A stretch of 46,359 nucleotides of DNA, taken from assembly GCA_035504095.1 (NCBI GenBank), contig DATJSN010000033.1, forward strand, positions 1 through 46,359. The letters are read 5' to 3'. Made by a program: the position numbers and the translations under genes. The notes below the pieces were generated by a model. That model searched no databases and was not told the origin of the DNA. It saw only the letters and a program-made list of their open reading frames with translations. The number at the start of each line of letters is the position of its first letter. Positions within the stretch are counted from its first letter, which is position 1. The stretch is from DATJSN01 sp035504095 (GTDB lineage: Bacteria; Planctomycetota; Phycisphaerae; WQYP01). Of this stretch, positions 8,301-15,834 are shown piece after piece.

Positions 8301-10337
8301 TTATGCCATCTGGAGCACCGGCTGAACTCGCTCTTCCGACGGCTCTTTGGGTTGAACCGGCAATGGCTTACGGTTTACACCGACGTCGCCGGCCAACCGG
8401 ACGGCATTGGCCGCTATGACCACTCCAGCCATCATGTGCAACATCACCGCCCAAATAAGGTTAATTAAGCCGAAAGCCGCCGCGAATTCGGCAAAACCAG
8501 AAAACAGCAATGCTAAACCCAGATTCTGGAAAATGGCTATGCGCGTCTGCCGAGCCAGGTAAATCAGCAACGGTATTCGCGTCAGATCATCTTTGAGCAA
8601 AATTGCATCTGCGGCTTCGATGGCGGCGTCAGTGCCGCGCAAGCCTAGCGCGATGCCTACGGTGGCCGCCGCTAACGATGGAGCGTCATTAATTCCTTCG
8701 CCGACCATTGCTACGCCGTGATCCCCGCGCTGTAATTGGCGGACAAGTTCTTCTTTTTGCGCGGGAAGAAGTTCGGCATATACATCGTCGCAACCGACAG
8801 CGCGTCCGACCATCTGGGCGGCTTTACGGCGATCCCCGGTCATCATAACGATGCGTTTGATGCCCAGATTCCTCAGTCGCTTAATGGCGCGGCGGGCTTC
8901 GGGGCGAATTTCATCGGTAAGGCAAATAGCGCCCAGCAAACGACCATCGTGCGTGACATAGACAGGAACCAAAGGCAATTCTTCGTTGGAGTCTTCCAGG
9001 GAAACAGCCAGAGAAACAAGTTGCGGAGAAAGAATTTTGGCCGAACCGACACGCGTGAGATGACCTTCAACGGCAGCTTCGACGCCGAGGCCTTCCAAAA
9101 TGCGTACGTCGGCGGCCTCGTGATAACTGATGCCGCGATCTTTGACATAACTAATAAGGGCCCTCGCCAATGGATGTGTGCTGCGATTCTCTACGGCCGC
9201 AGCCAGGCGCAACAGTTCATCCTCGCTAACGCCCTGTACGGGGCGGACGCTTTGGACCACAAATTTACCCGTGGTTAGAGTGCCGGTTTTATCAAAAACT
9301 ACGGTATCAAGATGAACGGATGCTTCAATAAACGGTCCAGCTTTGACTTGAATGCCGCTACGGCTGGCACGCGCCAAGGCTACCACGATCGCCACCGGCG
9401 ACGCGAATAACATCACGCAGGGACACCCGACAACCCACATAGTGACCATACGGCTAGGGACTCCGGTAACCCACCAGGCAATAACGGATAAAACCAGGAT
9501 GATGGGCGTGTAAAAAGCGAAAAAACGATCCGCTGCGCGGACAATAGTCGGTTGATATTGTTGAGCACGACGGACCAAAGCGATGGTTTGGCCCAGAGCT
9601 GAGTGTTCACCGACGCGCGTCACGCGCACTTCCGCGGATCCGGTCAGATTGATGGTACCGGCCAAAACCATACTATTTGTGGTTTTATCCACGGGAATTG
9701 ATTCGCCGGTCACCATTGATTCATCAACGCTGGTTGATCCGCTGAGTAACACGCCGTCGCCGGCGATGCGTTCGCCAGGCTGAATAATGAGGATATCGCC
9801 TTGGCGAAGCTGTTCGGCCTGAATGACAATATCCTTGCCGCCGCGACGAACTCGGGCATGTACTGGAGCCAGATTTTGCAGAGCCAGAACGGCGTTGCGG
9901 GCGCTTTCGGCGGCGACCTGCTCAATCAACGATACCACCTGCAATACTAATGCCACAAAGCCCGCTTCAATAAATAATCCCAGAGTGATGGCACCAATGA
10001 TGCTCATGGCCACGAGTTCATTGACGTTTGTTCTTCCGTGAGAGATCCCCTTGATAGCCTGCCAGATGATCGGACCACCGGAAACCAGTGCCGCCAGCAA
10101 ACCCAGGGCACCGGCAACTTCCTGCAGGGTTGGAAATTGATAAAAAATGAAGGCTAAAATCAGGAGCGCTACGGTAATGGGGACAGTAACGGTAAGCTGA
10201 AAATTCAACGACACGCCAGCGTGGTTGTGTGAGCCGTTTTTCCTGTCGTGCTCGTCCCCGCACGCGCAGGCAATACCTGCATCGATATCATTACATTGAG
10301 ATTCCGATTGTGTTGTTGCTGCAGACTCGGTGTTCAC
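8301..10337 (-). CDS. Heavy-metal translocating P-type (P1B) ATPase
   Basis: This protein of 678 aa (from the GTG) exports soft divalent metal, probably Zn/Cd/Pb/Co-like. Visible motifs are TGES 210-213, the transmembrane CPC 305-307, the phosphorylated Asp349 in DKTGTLT, HP 388-389, and a hinge reading GEGIND (546-551) in place of the canonical GDGxND. There is no N-terminal HMA domain; instead a short Cys/His cluster (CACGDEHDRKNGSHNH) precedes the first helix. The last membrane pair carries His634 where ZntA-type pumps have the metal-binding Asp. I chose GTG at 10337 because GGAG lies 5 nt upstream. A TTG at 10373 would start inside a dyad operator. Family is certain; metal specificity is not. 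Confidence 0.93.
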   Translation of the reverse strand: MNTESAATTQSESQCNDIDAGIACACGDEHDRKNGSHNHAGVSLNFQLTVTVPITVALLILAFIFYQFPTLQEVAGALGLLAALVSGGPIIWQAIKGISHGRTNVNELVAMSIIGAITLGLFIEAGFVALVLQVVSLIEQVAAESARNAVLALQNLAPVHARVRRGGKDIVIQAEQLRQGDILIIQPGERIAGDGVLLSGSTSVDESMVTGESIPVDKTTNSMVLAGTINLTGSAEVRVTRVGEHSALGQTIALVRRAQQYQPTIVRAADRFFAFYTPIILVLSVIAWWVTGVPSRMVTMWVVGCPCVMLFASPVAIVVALARASRSGIQVKAGPFIEASVHLDTVVFDKTGTLTTGKFVVQSVRPVQGVSEDELLRLAAAVENRSTHPLARALISYVKDRGISYHEAADVRILEGLGVEAAVEGHLTRVGSAKILSPQLVSLAVSLEDSNEELPLVPVYVTHDGRLLGAICLTDEIRPEARRAIKRLRNLGIKRIVMMTGDRRKAAQMVGRAVGCDDVYAELLPAQKEELVRQLQRGDHGVAMVGEGINDAPSLAAATVGIALGLRGTDAAIEAADAILLKDDLTRIPLLIYLARQTRIAIFQNLGLALLFSGFAEFAAAFGLINLIWAVMLHMMAGVVIAANAVRLAGDVGVNRKPLPVQPKEPSEERVQPVLQMA

Positions 10338-10368
10338 AAGGACTCCATCTCCAGAGGGTGCAAACCAC

Positions 10369-10393
10369 ACCAACTTCGAAGTTCGAAGATGGT
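10369..10393 (-). promoter_or_regulatory. 25-bp dyad operator upstream of the P-type ATPase
   Basis: A near-perfect palindrome of 12-1-12 architecture: arms ACCA-N-CTTCGAA and TTCGAAG-N-TGGT around a central G, with one mismatched pair. It lies 32 nt before the GTG start of the ATPase. Its symmetry and position fit a metal-responsive repressor or activator site. The cognate regulator is not adjacent; the Fur- and ArsR-type regulators of this island are candidates, but their own boxes differ in sequence. Confidence 0.5.
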
Positions 10394-10645
10394 CAAACTT
10401 TCTTGCTTAACTCTCAAATTGAATCAACCGCCCAGCGGCATTTAATATCCGAGACAGTCAATCTCTCGGCTATATTATCGGCTGCCGGGCATCCAATAAT
10501 GAATAACACCCTCCGCCTGAAGGGTAAGTACGATTTCCAAGCCAGTTTTGTTCATCCCTGAACCTCTTTGGTTAATTCGTTTGGTCACACCAGGAGCAAT
10601 TTTCGCATTTACACCAATACTGCCAAGGAGTTTTATTATAGGGCC
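10394..10645. other. ATPase leader region with hairpin and a possible 26-codon ORF
   Basis: No conserved gene is seen. On the minus strand an ATG at 10555 preceded by AGAGG opens a 26-codon frame ending at 10475 (begins MNKTGLEIVLTLQ). It is followed at once by a 6-bp stem hairpin (CCGAGA at 10449-10454 with TCTCGG at 10464-10469). This could be a leader peptide with an attenuator or a fragment of a lost gene. No confident -35/-10 pair was found for the ATPase. Confidence 0.3.
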
Positions 10646-10880
10646 AATCCAGTTAAATCGACAATGCTAAAGCAGGATAATTTCCGTTTTTTGAGACAAT
10701 CGACCAAATTGGGATGCGTCAAAGGAGCCCCGGATCAGGTGAAATTGTCCGTAATGAAGCGACCGCCAAAGCGGCAGATAACGCTTCAGGTCCTTCGATC
10801 CATCGGATCAAATGGGCAATATAATCCGCGAAAAGATGGTCCCCCGCATCCTAACTGTACTGATGATCGGACTATCCCTT
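10646..10880 (-). pseudogene. Decayed 3' fragment of a PfkB-family kinase
   Basis: The stretch 10646-10778 matches 19292-19423 (the 3' end of the intact kinase gene and its flank) with about six differences including a one-base insertion, about 95% identity. Beyond that point similarity drops sharply but remains readable in protein. Fragments equivalent to IVR..LGCG, AGDHLF and the run SAALAVASLR are visible, in shifting frames with stop codons. There is no start and no N-terminal half. The abrupt change of identity suggests gene conversion or a recent partial copy onto an older diverged paralogue. Confidence 0.75.
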
Positions 10881-11308
10881 GTAAATAATTTGCGTCTTAG
10901 TGACATGCATAACTAAACCGCGTAGAGTGCGTGGGTACTTTACCACAGTCAAATCGGTCCCGTCTTTATGGTATCAGCAGCGAAAACGAAGAAACGAAGA
11001 TAAGAACAAGCTAACGTATAAGATACGGACGACCCTCAGACCAACGACGCAGGTTGGGGAGGTCCGGCGGGCAGTGGGATACAGGTTGCATGCGTGGCAT
11101 GATTGTCGCGCACACCGGAAAAATCTAGTTAGGATTGCAGCAATGTTTTCAAAATCGTTCATTCATTCATTTGGAAGAACCCACAGAAAATTTCACCATT
11201 TCTTTTCTCCCCTTCACCGCATATAATACTTTGTATAAAGCATAAGCTCATTGGCTATGCCCGATTTTCGTGCAGACCCATGTGTCTGCGAATTAAAAGG
11301 AGCGGATC
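10881..11308. other. Intergenic region with probable promoter of the first His-rich gene
   Basis: No gene is seen from 10881 to about 11200. Positions 11221-11240 read ATATAATACTTTGTATAAAG, combining a TATAAT -10-like box with a motif very like the TTATACTTTGTTATA found in the mntH control region (19038-19052). This suggests shared metal control of the two genes, which is inference. AAAAGGAG precedes the ATG at 11309. Confidence 0.4.
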
Positions 11309-11647
11309 ATGAGTGACCAATGCAAAGTTCATGAAAATCATCCTCACAAACATGGCGAAAAATGCGGACATACCGCCATCGAACACAAAGGCCATGTCGA
11401 TTACCTTCATGATGGACACATGCATCATCCGCATGACGGCCACGTCGACGAACATGTGATCGAAGTCAGCGAAACCAATCCGGATCGTTGCAACCCGATC
11501 AAGGGTGAAAAACACGTACATGGTCCGAACTGCGGCCATCCGCAGGTGCCGCACGGCAATCACGTTGATTATCTTGTTGACGGCCGCTTGCATCATCCGC
11601 ATGGCGATCATTGCGACGATCACGGCCCCGTGTCGGTGAAAAAGTAG
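11309..11647 (+). CDS. Small His-rich metal-binding protein (copy 1)
   Basis: A 112-aa soluble protein made of two related halves of about 50 residues. Each half has a pattern HG-x2-CGH...H-x-GHVDYLxDGxxHxPHxxHxD. His, Asp and Cys dominate, with no signal peptide or membrane segment, so it is probably a cytosolic zinc (or nickel/cobalt) buffer or chaperone. AAAAGGAG lies 8 nt before the ATG. A paralogue with an identical C-terminal third forms the tail of the ArsR fusion at 16425-17132, and the 3' end lies in a 468-bp direct repeat. Binding function is inferred from composition; the family has no established reaction. Confidence 0.85.
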   Translation: MSDQCKVHENHPHKHGEKCGHTAIEHKGHVDYLHDGHMHHPHDGHVDEHVIEVSETNPDRCNPIKGEKHVHGPNCGHPQVPHGNHVDYLVDGRLHHPHGDHCDDHGPVSVKK

Positions 11648-11684
11648 AACTGTTCTTCGCCTACCCTGAATTCACTTATTCTCA

Positions 11685-11721
11685 GCGCAGTTTCGCTGCG
11701 CGCGCCGTCCCTGGCGTTTTT
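11685..11721 (+). terminator. Putative terminator of His-rich gene copy 1
   Basis: A hairpin with arms GCGCAG and CTGCGC (11685-11701) is followed by a short CGCC/GGCG stem that runs directly into TTTTT (11717-11721). The same arrangement is kept in copy B at 17170-17206, where changes fall in the loops and the stems are preserved. Confidence 0.45.
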
Positions 11722-11782
11722 AGGTTGCAAACACTGAAAACCGAACACTGCGCCGCCGCGACCATAGTTCCACCGTGCCGCT

Positions 11783-11969
11783 TAGAGCATTTCCACTCCA
11801 GATATGGCGTCTGCGTTGGTGTAGACGGGGTTGGCCGCAAGGAAGAGCGACAAGGCGGGTTTGCCAAACCCCGTCGCTCAGCGATGACGCAGCGGACGAC
11901 CCTGTCTGTGCCAACCCGAAGGGTCGCTTTAAGCGACGCAGACGCTATAGCTGGAGTGGAACTGCTCTA
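11783..11969. repeat. 187-bp element with 34-bp terminal inverted repeats, copy A
   Basis: Left arm 11783-11816 (begins TAGAGCATTTCCACTCCAG) and right arm 11936-11969 (ends TGGAGTGGAACTGCTCTA) are inverted copies matching at 31 of 34 positions. Inside are a second pair, GACGGGGTTGGC (11824) with GCCAAACCCCGTC (11863), and a third, CGACCCT/AGGGTCG. The whole could fold as a branched RNA or be a MITE-like element. It sits between the convergent His-rich and mntH 3' ends. Confidence 0.7.
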
Positions 11970-12028
11970 TGATCCTGACCCGCCGGTAAACATCGCAATT
12001 CCCTGTTGCCAGGTGCCCGGCAGGCCGT
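11967..12028 (-). pseudogene. mntH 3'-end remnant
   Basis: This encodes GLPGTWQQGIAMFTGGSGS plus the TAG stop, the same C-terminus as the intact Nramp gene at 17452. The homology then ends abruptly at 12028. It is a by-product of the 468-bp duplication and marks one junction of the rearrangement. Confidence 0.85.
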
Positions 12029-12034
12029 TTCATA

Positions 12035-12103
12035 TCTGAGAGCGCTGCCTCCCATAATTCGCGGCCACATGACGGGCGATGGCCATCAGCCACGGCTTGA
12101 GAG
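12035..12103 (-). pseudogene. Possible ECF sigma-factor fragment
   Basis: One frame reads LKPWLMAIARHVAANYGRQR and then a stop, resembling the region-2 segment (WL-x-x-IARN-type) of extracytoplasmic-function sigma factors. Nothing else of such a gene is seen, and the stretch is short enough for chance resemblance. Confidence 0.25.
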
Positions 12104-12114
12104 GTAAAATTCAG

Positions 12115-12131
12115 ATGCAAGTGACTTGCAT
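12115..12131 (+). promoter_or_regulatory. 17-bp Fur-family-like operator 1
   Basis: ATGCAAGTGACTTGCAT is a perfect 8-1-8 palindrome. It overlaps the -35 box of the promoter that precedes the flavoprotein gene. The 8-1-8 form and TGCAA/TTGCA halves are like those of several Fur-superfamily boxes. A Fur-family gene lies in the same cassette. Confidence 0.65.
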
Positions 12132-12154
12132 TATGAAAGGTCGCGCGATATAAA
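12126..12154 (+). promoter_or_regulatory. Promoter of the flavoprotein cassette
   Basis: TTGCAT (-35, 12126-12131), a spacer of 17 nt, and TATAAA (-10, 12149-12154). Both hexamers are embedded in or abut the two palindromes, so a bound repressor would block polymerase. The leader to the ATG at 12293 is about 130 nt. Confidence 0.6.
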
Positions 12155-12170
12155 TGCAACTCAGTTGCAT
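12154..12170 (+). promoter_or_regulatory. 17-bp Fur-family-like operator 2
   Basis: ATGCAACTCAGTTGCAT is a perfect 8-1-8 palindrome starting at the last base of the -10 box. Its centre is 39 bp from that of operator 1. The halves ATGCAA/TTGCAT are shared with operator 1, so the same protein probably binds both. Confidence 0.65.
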
Positions 12171-12292
12171 CAATCATGGTCCGTGTGCTGGTTTGGTGCG
12201 ACCGATTTTGATTCTGGAGTTCAGCGCCGGTAACACCCGCGGTCGCAAATCAACTTAACGTTCCCACAGACAGTTTCCAAAAGAAGTCAAGC

Positions 12293-13411
12293 ATGAAGAA
12301 CAAACGATGGAATGTCATCATTGTCGGAGCCGGCCCGGCGGGCCTGGGTATCGCCCTGATTCTGCGTGAACTCAAAGTCGGGGGCACGATGGTTGTGGAG
12401 CGAACCGAAGTGGGGGCGACGTTTCGGAAATGGCCCGCCGAAATGCGATTCATCACGCCCTCCTTTCCCGGGAATTTTTTCGGAAACATCGATCTCAACT
12501 CCATCGCCATTTACAGTTCTCCCGCGCACGTACTGCGCACGGAGCATCCCAGCGGCATGCAATATGCCGACTATCTGGCGAGCGGAGCGAGGAATGCGAA
12601 ACTTTCTGTTCGAACCGGCATTGACGTGCACAGTGTAACGCCCGATGAGGGAGGCTTTCGCCTTGAGACCTCGCAGGGACCGATCTTGTCAAAGATGGTG
12701 GTCTGGGCGGCGGGGGAATTTCAGTATCCGCGGCTGAATCCGTTTCCGGGGGCGGAACATTGCCTGCACAACAGCCGAGTTGTTTCATGGACGCAGTGTG
12801 CCGGCGATGAGGCATGCGTGATTGGCGGCTATGAAAGCGGACTCGATGCCGCCATCTCGCTGGTCCTGGCCGGCAAGAAGGTGACGGTCCTGGATCAGCA
12901 CGCGCCGTGGCAGCCGGAGCAGGAATACGATCCCAGCCGCATTCCTTCCCCCTATACTCTGCAGCGACTTCGCGGCGCAATGGAAACCGGCAGGTTGCAA
13001 CTCACCCACAATTCGCAAGTGGTCGCAGTTCGCAGGGATGGCGACGCCTACGTATGCGACCTTGCCAAAGGACCTCCCATTTGGACCCGGCAGCAACCGA
13101 TCCTGGCTACGGGATTTGTGGGAAGCCTGAGCCTGATCCGACCGCTTTTTGAATTTGCCGAAGACCACGCCGTGCGCCTGACGCCCAACGACGAGTCGAC
13201 ACGCGTGCCCGGCGTATTTCTGGTAGGCCCTGCGGTCCGACAGAAAAAAGTTGTCTTCTGCTTCATTTATAAGTTCCGCCAGCGATTTGCCATCGTCGCC
13301 CAGGAAATCGCCAGACGGCTGGGTGTTGCAACGCCGCCGATGGATGAATACCGCAAACACAACTTCTATCTGGATGATCTGACGTGCTGTGAACAGGCGT
13401 GCACGTGCTGA
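12293..13411 (+). CDS. FAD/NAD(P)-dependent oxidoreductase with Cys-rich tail
   Basis: A 372-aa flavoprotein of the pyridine-nucleotide-disulphide-reductase-like fold. The FAD dinucleotide motif VGAGPAG is at 11-17; a second nucleotide site reads VIGGYESGLDAA at 176-187; an 'ILATGF' segment near 270 is the usual ATG motif. No CxxxxC redox disulphide is seen near the FAD motif. The last 12 residues, DDLTCCEQACTC, hold four Cys, suggesting a metal or thiol-exchange site. The gene lies behind two Fur-like boxes and 25 nt before an APC permease gene. Substrate unknown; a role in metal-starvation or metallophore chemistry is inference. AAGAAG serves as a weak ribosome site. Confidence 0.8.
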   Translation: MKNKRWNVIIVGAGPAGLGIALILRELKVGGTMVVERTEVGATFRKWPAEMRFITPSFPGNFFGNIDLNSIAIYSSPAHVLRTEHPSGMQYADYLASGARNAKLSVRTGIDVHSVTPDEGGFRLETSQGPILSKMVVWAAGEFQYPRLNPFPGAEHCLHNSRVVSWTQCAGDEACVIGGYESGLDAAISLVLAGKKVTVLDQHAPWQPEQEYDPSRIPSPYTLQRLRGAMETGRLQLTHNSQVVAVRRDGDAYVCDLAKGPPIWTRQQPILATGFVGSLSLIRPLFEFAEDHAVRLTPNDESTRVPGVFLVGPAVRQKKVVFCFIYKFRQRFAIVAQEIARRLGVATPPMDEYRKHNFYLDDLTCCEQACTC

Positions 13412-13436
13412 CATCCTTTCCCTTTTAGGAATGCCC

Positions 13437-15020
13437 ATGACCACTATTGCTGTAGATCTCAACACAAAACCCGTCGCGCTTCGCCGCACTTTATCCTGGG
13501 CGGGGGCCTTCTGGATCGTCAGTGGCATCGCGCCGCTGGTATTGTTTTCAATCGGCGCGGTGGGCGCAATCGCGGGGAAGATGTCTTGGCTTATCTGGGT
13601 CGTGTCGATGCTGATTGGGCTGGTCCAATCGGTCGTTTTTGCTGAGATCGCCGCGATGCATCCAAAGCACGCAGGCGGCGTGGCGGTCCATGCCGGCATT
13701 GCCTGGAAGCGTTACGGAAAGCCCCTCGCCCCGTTGTGCCCATGGGCGTATTGGGTAGGGTGGACAGTCGTCCTGGCCGTGGGTTCAAGTCTGGCCGCGG
13801 GATACATCCTGTCTTTGCTGCTGCCTCCGGATGCTGCGGCACGCGTCTGGCAACTCCAGTTCCTTGATCTTTCATTCCTGAAGACGGGATTGACGGTTCG
13901 CATCAACCTCGTATCAATCCTTGCCTTCGTGTTGTTGGTTGCGACTTTCTGGATACAGCATCGAGGCATCCTTCTGACCTCGAAGATTCAGAAGATTCTT
14001 GCCGTGGCGACGCTTGTGCCGTTGCTGCTGGTCTCCCTCGCTCCTCTCTTCACAGGGGCCGTGCCGCGAGATCATTTCCTGCCGCTAGTCCCCTCGATTC
14101 ATAACGCGCAAGGCGGCGTGACCGACGGAAGCTGGAATCTCGCAGGGATCACAGCCATTGCAGCGGGCCTGTTCATTGCGGGGTGGAGCACGTATGGCGT
14201 GGAAACCGCGGCCTGTTTTACACGGGAGTTCAAGGTTCCAAGGAAAGATACAGCCAGGTCCATAGGCGCCGTCGCTGTCCTGTGCCTCCTTTTCTACACG
14301 CTGGTTCCACTGACGTTTCAGGGTGTTTTGGGCCTTGAGGGCCTCAACCGTAGTGAAATCAACGATGGCTCGGGCGTTGGACTGGTCCTCGCGGGCATGC
14401 TCCCTGCGTGGCCTTACACCGCCAACATCATTGTTGCCATTCTTGTGCTGGCGCTGTTCCTTTCCATGACTTCAATCATGGCGGGATCGGCACGCACGTT
14501 GTACCAATCCTCCATGGAGGGGTGGTTTCCGCGATACCTTTCGCGAACCAACCGCCAAGGGTCTCCTACTTATGCGATGGCAACGGATCTGGCGGTGAAT
14601 GCCTGCTTGCTACTCTTGTCCGACTCCATGTTTGTGCTCGCCGCAGCCAATGTCTGTTACATGGTTTTTGTTTTTCTTGCGTTGAACGCCCTCTGGATTC
14701 TTCGCCGTGATTGTCCACAGGAAGACCGGCCCTTCCGGATGCCCACGTGGGCCCTGGTATTCGCGCCTCTCCTCGCGTTCTTGAATGCATTTTTGATCGG
14801 CATGGGGGCGGGATCGTACGGTCGGGGAACGCTCCTGACCGGTCTGGTAGTTCTGCTGGCTATTTTCCCGGTGATTGCCCTTCAACATTTTCGTCCCGGC
14901 ACTCCCAAGGTGACGCCCGCACCGGAGGTTATTTCTCCCGCCTCCGGCAAGTGGCCGTGGATCACCCTCATTCTGGGCGTGATGACCGTGTATGCGGGGT
15001 TTCTTGTGGCGCGCAACTGA
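13437..15020 (+). CDS. APC-superfamily amino acid/polyamine-type permease
   Basis: A 527-aa membrane protein with about 12 hydrophobic segments and the APC beginning (TLSWAGAFWIVSGIAPLVLF). A GWSTYGVETAACFTREFKVPRKD stretch near residues 245-270 corresponds to the conserved transmembrane 6/7 region, and the loop 'MAGSARTLYQSSMEGWFPRYL' is also typical of the superfamily. ATG 13437 is preferred because AGGA lies 6 nt upstream; ATG 13431 in the same frame has none. It follows the flavoprotein by 25 nt and precedes an unknown gene by 35 nt, so it is co-transcribed. It may import an amino acid or a metal-amino acid complex under metal control; that is inference. Confidence 0.85.
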   Translation: MTTIAVDLNTKPVALRRTLSWAGAFWIVSGIAPLVLFSIGAVGAIAGKMSWLIWVVSMLIGLVQSVVFAEIAAMHPKHAGGVAVHAGIAWKRYGKPLAPLCPWAYWVGWTVVLAVGSSLAAGYILSLLLPPDAAARVWQLQFLDLSFLKTGLTVRINLVSILAFVLLVATFWIQHRGILLTSKIQKILAVATLVPLLLVSLAPLFTGAVPRDHFLPLVPSIHNAQGGVTDGSWNLAGITAIAAGLFIAGWSTYGVETAACFTREFKVPRKDTARSIGAVAVLCLLFYTLVPLTFQGVLGLEGLNRSEINDGSGVGLVLAGMLPAWPYTANIIVAILVLALFLSMTSIMAGSARTLYQSSMEGWFPRYLSRTNRQGSPTYAMATDLAVNACLLLLSDSMFVLAAANVCYMVFVFLALNALWILRRDCPQEDRPFRMPTWALVFAPLLAFLNAFLIGMGAGSYGRGTLLTGLVVLLAIFPVIALQHFRPGTPKVTPAPEVISPASGKWPWITLILGVMTVYAGFLVARN

Positions 15021-15055
15021 CCGGGCGACAGCACGCTGAAATTGCGAGTGATGGA

Positions 15056-15697
15056 ATGACCAACTCTCTCTCCACCTTTTTGGCAAAACTCTCTCCCCGG
15101 ATCGCAGTGCCTGCCGTGCCTGCGCTCTCTGCCACGCCGCTGCTCTCCCGGCACCATCGGCACACGGTGCGCGTGCTGCTCGATCAGCAATGCTGGTTGT
15201 TTGGCTGTGATATTCGCCGGACCCAAGGCAATCTGCTGCTGGCCTGCGGCTTTACGCGCCACCGCCCGCCCGCTGGAGTCGAGGCATCCACCCAATATCG
15301 CCTGGAACTTCTCAACGGTTGCCGGGTCTATCTCTGGGGGTTTGGCATCTTCTATGGCGATCCAGCAACCAATGCCGGCGTTTTCCTAAACCGCTTCGGC
15401 TTTTGTCCGCAGCTTGCGTCCCAATTCGAACTTGGACCGTCGGTCTGGAAACTAGACGACCTTCCTCGGATGCGCTCTGTACGTTCAACCTCCGAGCTTC
15501 GCCTGGCGCGAACCCTCGTGCCTGCCGTTCTAGAATGGATCGCAGAGTACGAATCCTGGGTCATGGAACACGCCGGGATTGCCTATCGCAGGGCATGTTT
15601 GGAGCGCTGGCCGAAAGAGACCGTAGACCCCCTGCGTACCGTTGCAGAGTGGCGGAAACTGGCGCGCGTTGCCAGCCGCGCACAAAAGCCGGCTTGA
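15056..15697 (+). CDS. Hypothetical protein of the metal cassette
   Basis: This 213-aa protein matches no family I recognise. It has no signal peptide or membrane helix. The centre holds a compact conserved-looking core (LDQQCWLFGCDIRR, then YLWGFGIFYGDPAT and FLNRFGF), and the C-terminal third is helical and Arg-rich. The frame is open further upstream into the permease gene, but ATG 15056 is the first start after the permease stop, with only a weak GATGGA ahead. Context (same strand, 35 nt after the permease, Fur regulator 137 nt downstream) suggests that it works with the flavoprotein and permease. Confidence 0.65.
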   Translation: MTNSLSTFLAKLSPRIAVPAVPALSATPLLSRHHRHTVRVLLDQQCWLFGCDIRRTQGNLLLACGFTRHRPPAGVEASTQYRLELLNGCRVYLWGFGIFYGDPATNAGVFLNRFGFCPQLASQFELGPSVWKLDDLPRMRSVRSTSELRLARTLVPAVLEWIAEYESWVMEHAGIAYRRACLERWPKETVDPLRTVAEWRKLARVASRAQKPA

Positions 15698-15834
15698 TGC
15701 CCGCATTTGTATACTCAACGTCATTGCGCTCGACCTATGGGCGCTGAAAGGAATGTTTCGATGTTCGAAGTTGCGGAGGTGTTGCCCCTTCGGCAGACGA
15801 AATATTGTGTCAACTCATGAAATGAGGTGCGGAC

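Larger units (their letters stand above)
11561..12028 (+). repeat. 468-bp direct repeat, copy A
   Basis: Nearly identical to 17046-17513: same length, no indels, about 15 mismatches by eye (about 97%). It covers the last 28 codons and stop of the His-rich gene, the structured spacer, and the last 20 codons of mntH. In this copy the rest of mntH is missing. The two copies are in the same orientation and bracket a roughly 5-kb metal cassette. Confidence 0.95.

Noticed and set aside
11611..12039. Plus-strand 142-codon frame (and its 139-codon twin at 17096) in the direct repeats
   Set aside because: Starts inside the His-rich gene in another frame and reads through the inverted-repeat element; low-complexity product with no family. 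The conservation is explained by recent duplication.
12785..13699. A 304-codon minus-strand open frame
   Set aside because: Opposes the flavoprotein and the start of the permease gene; both plus-strand genes have clear families.
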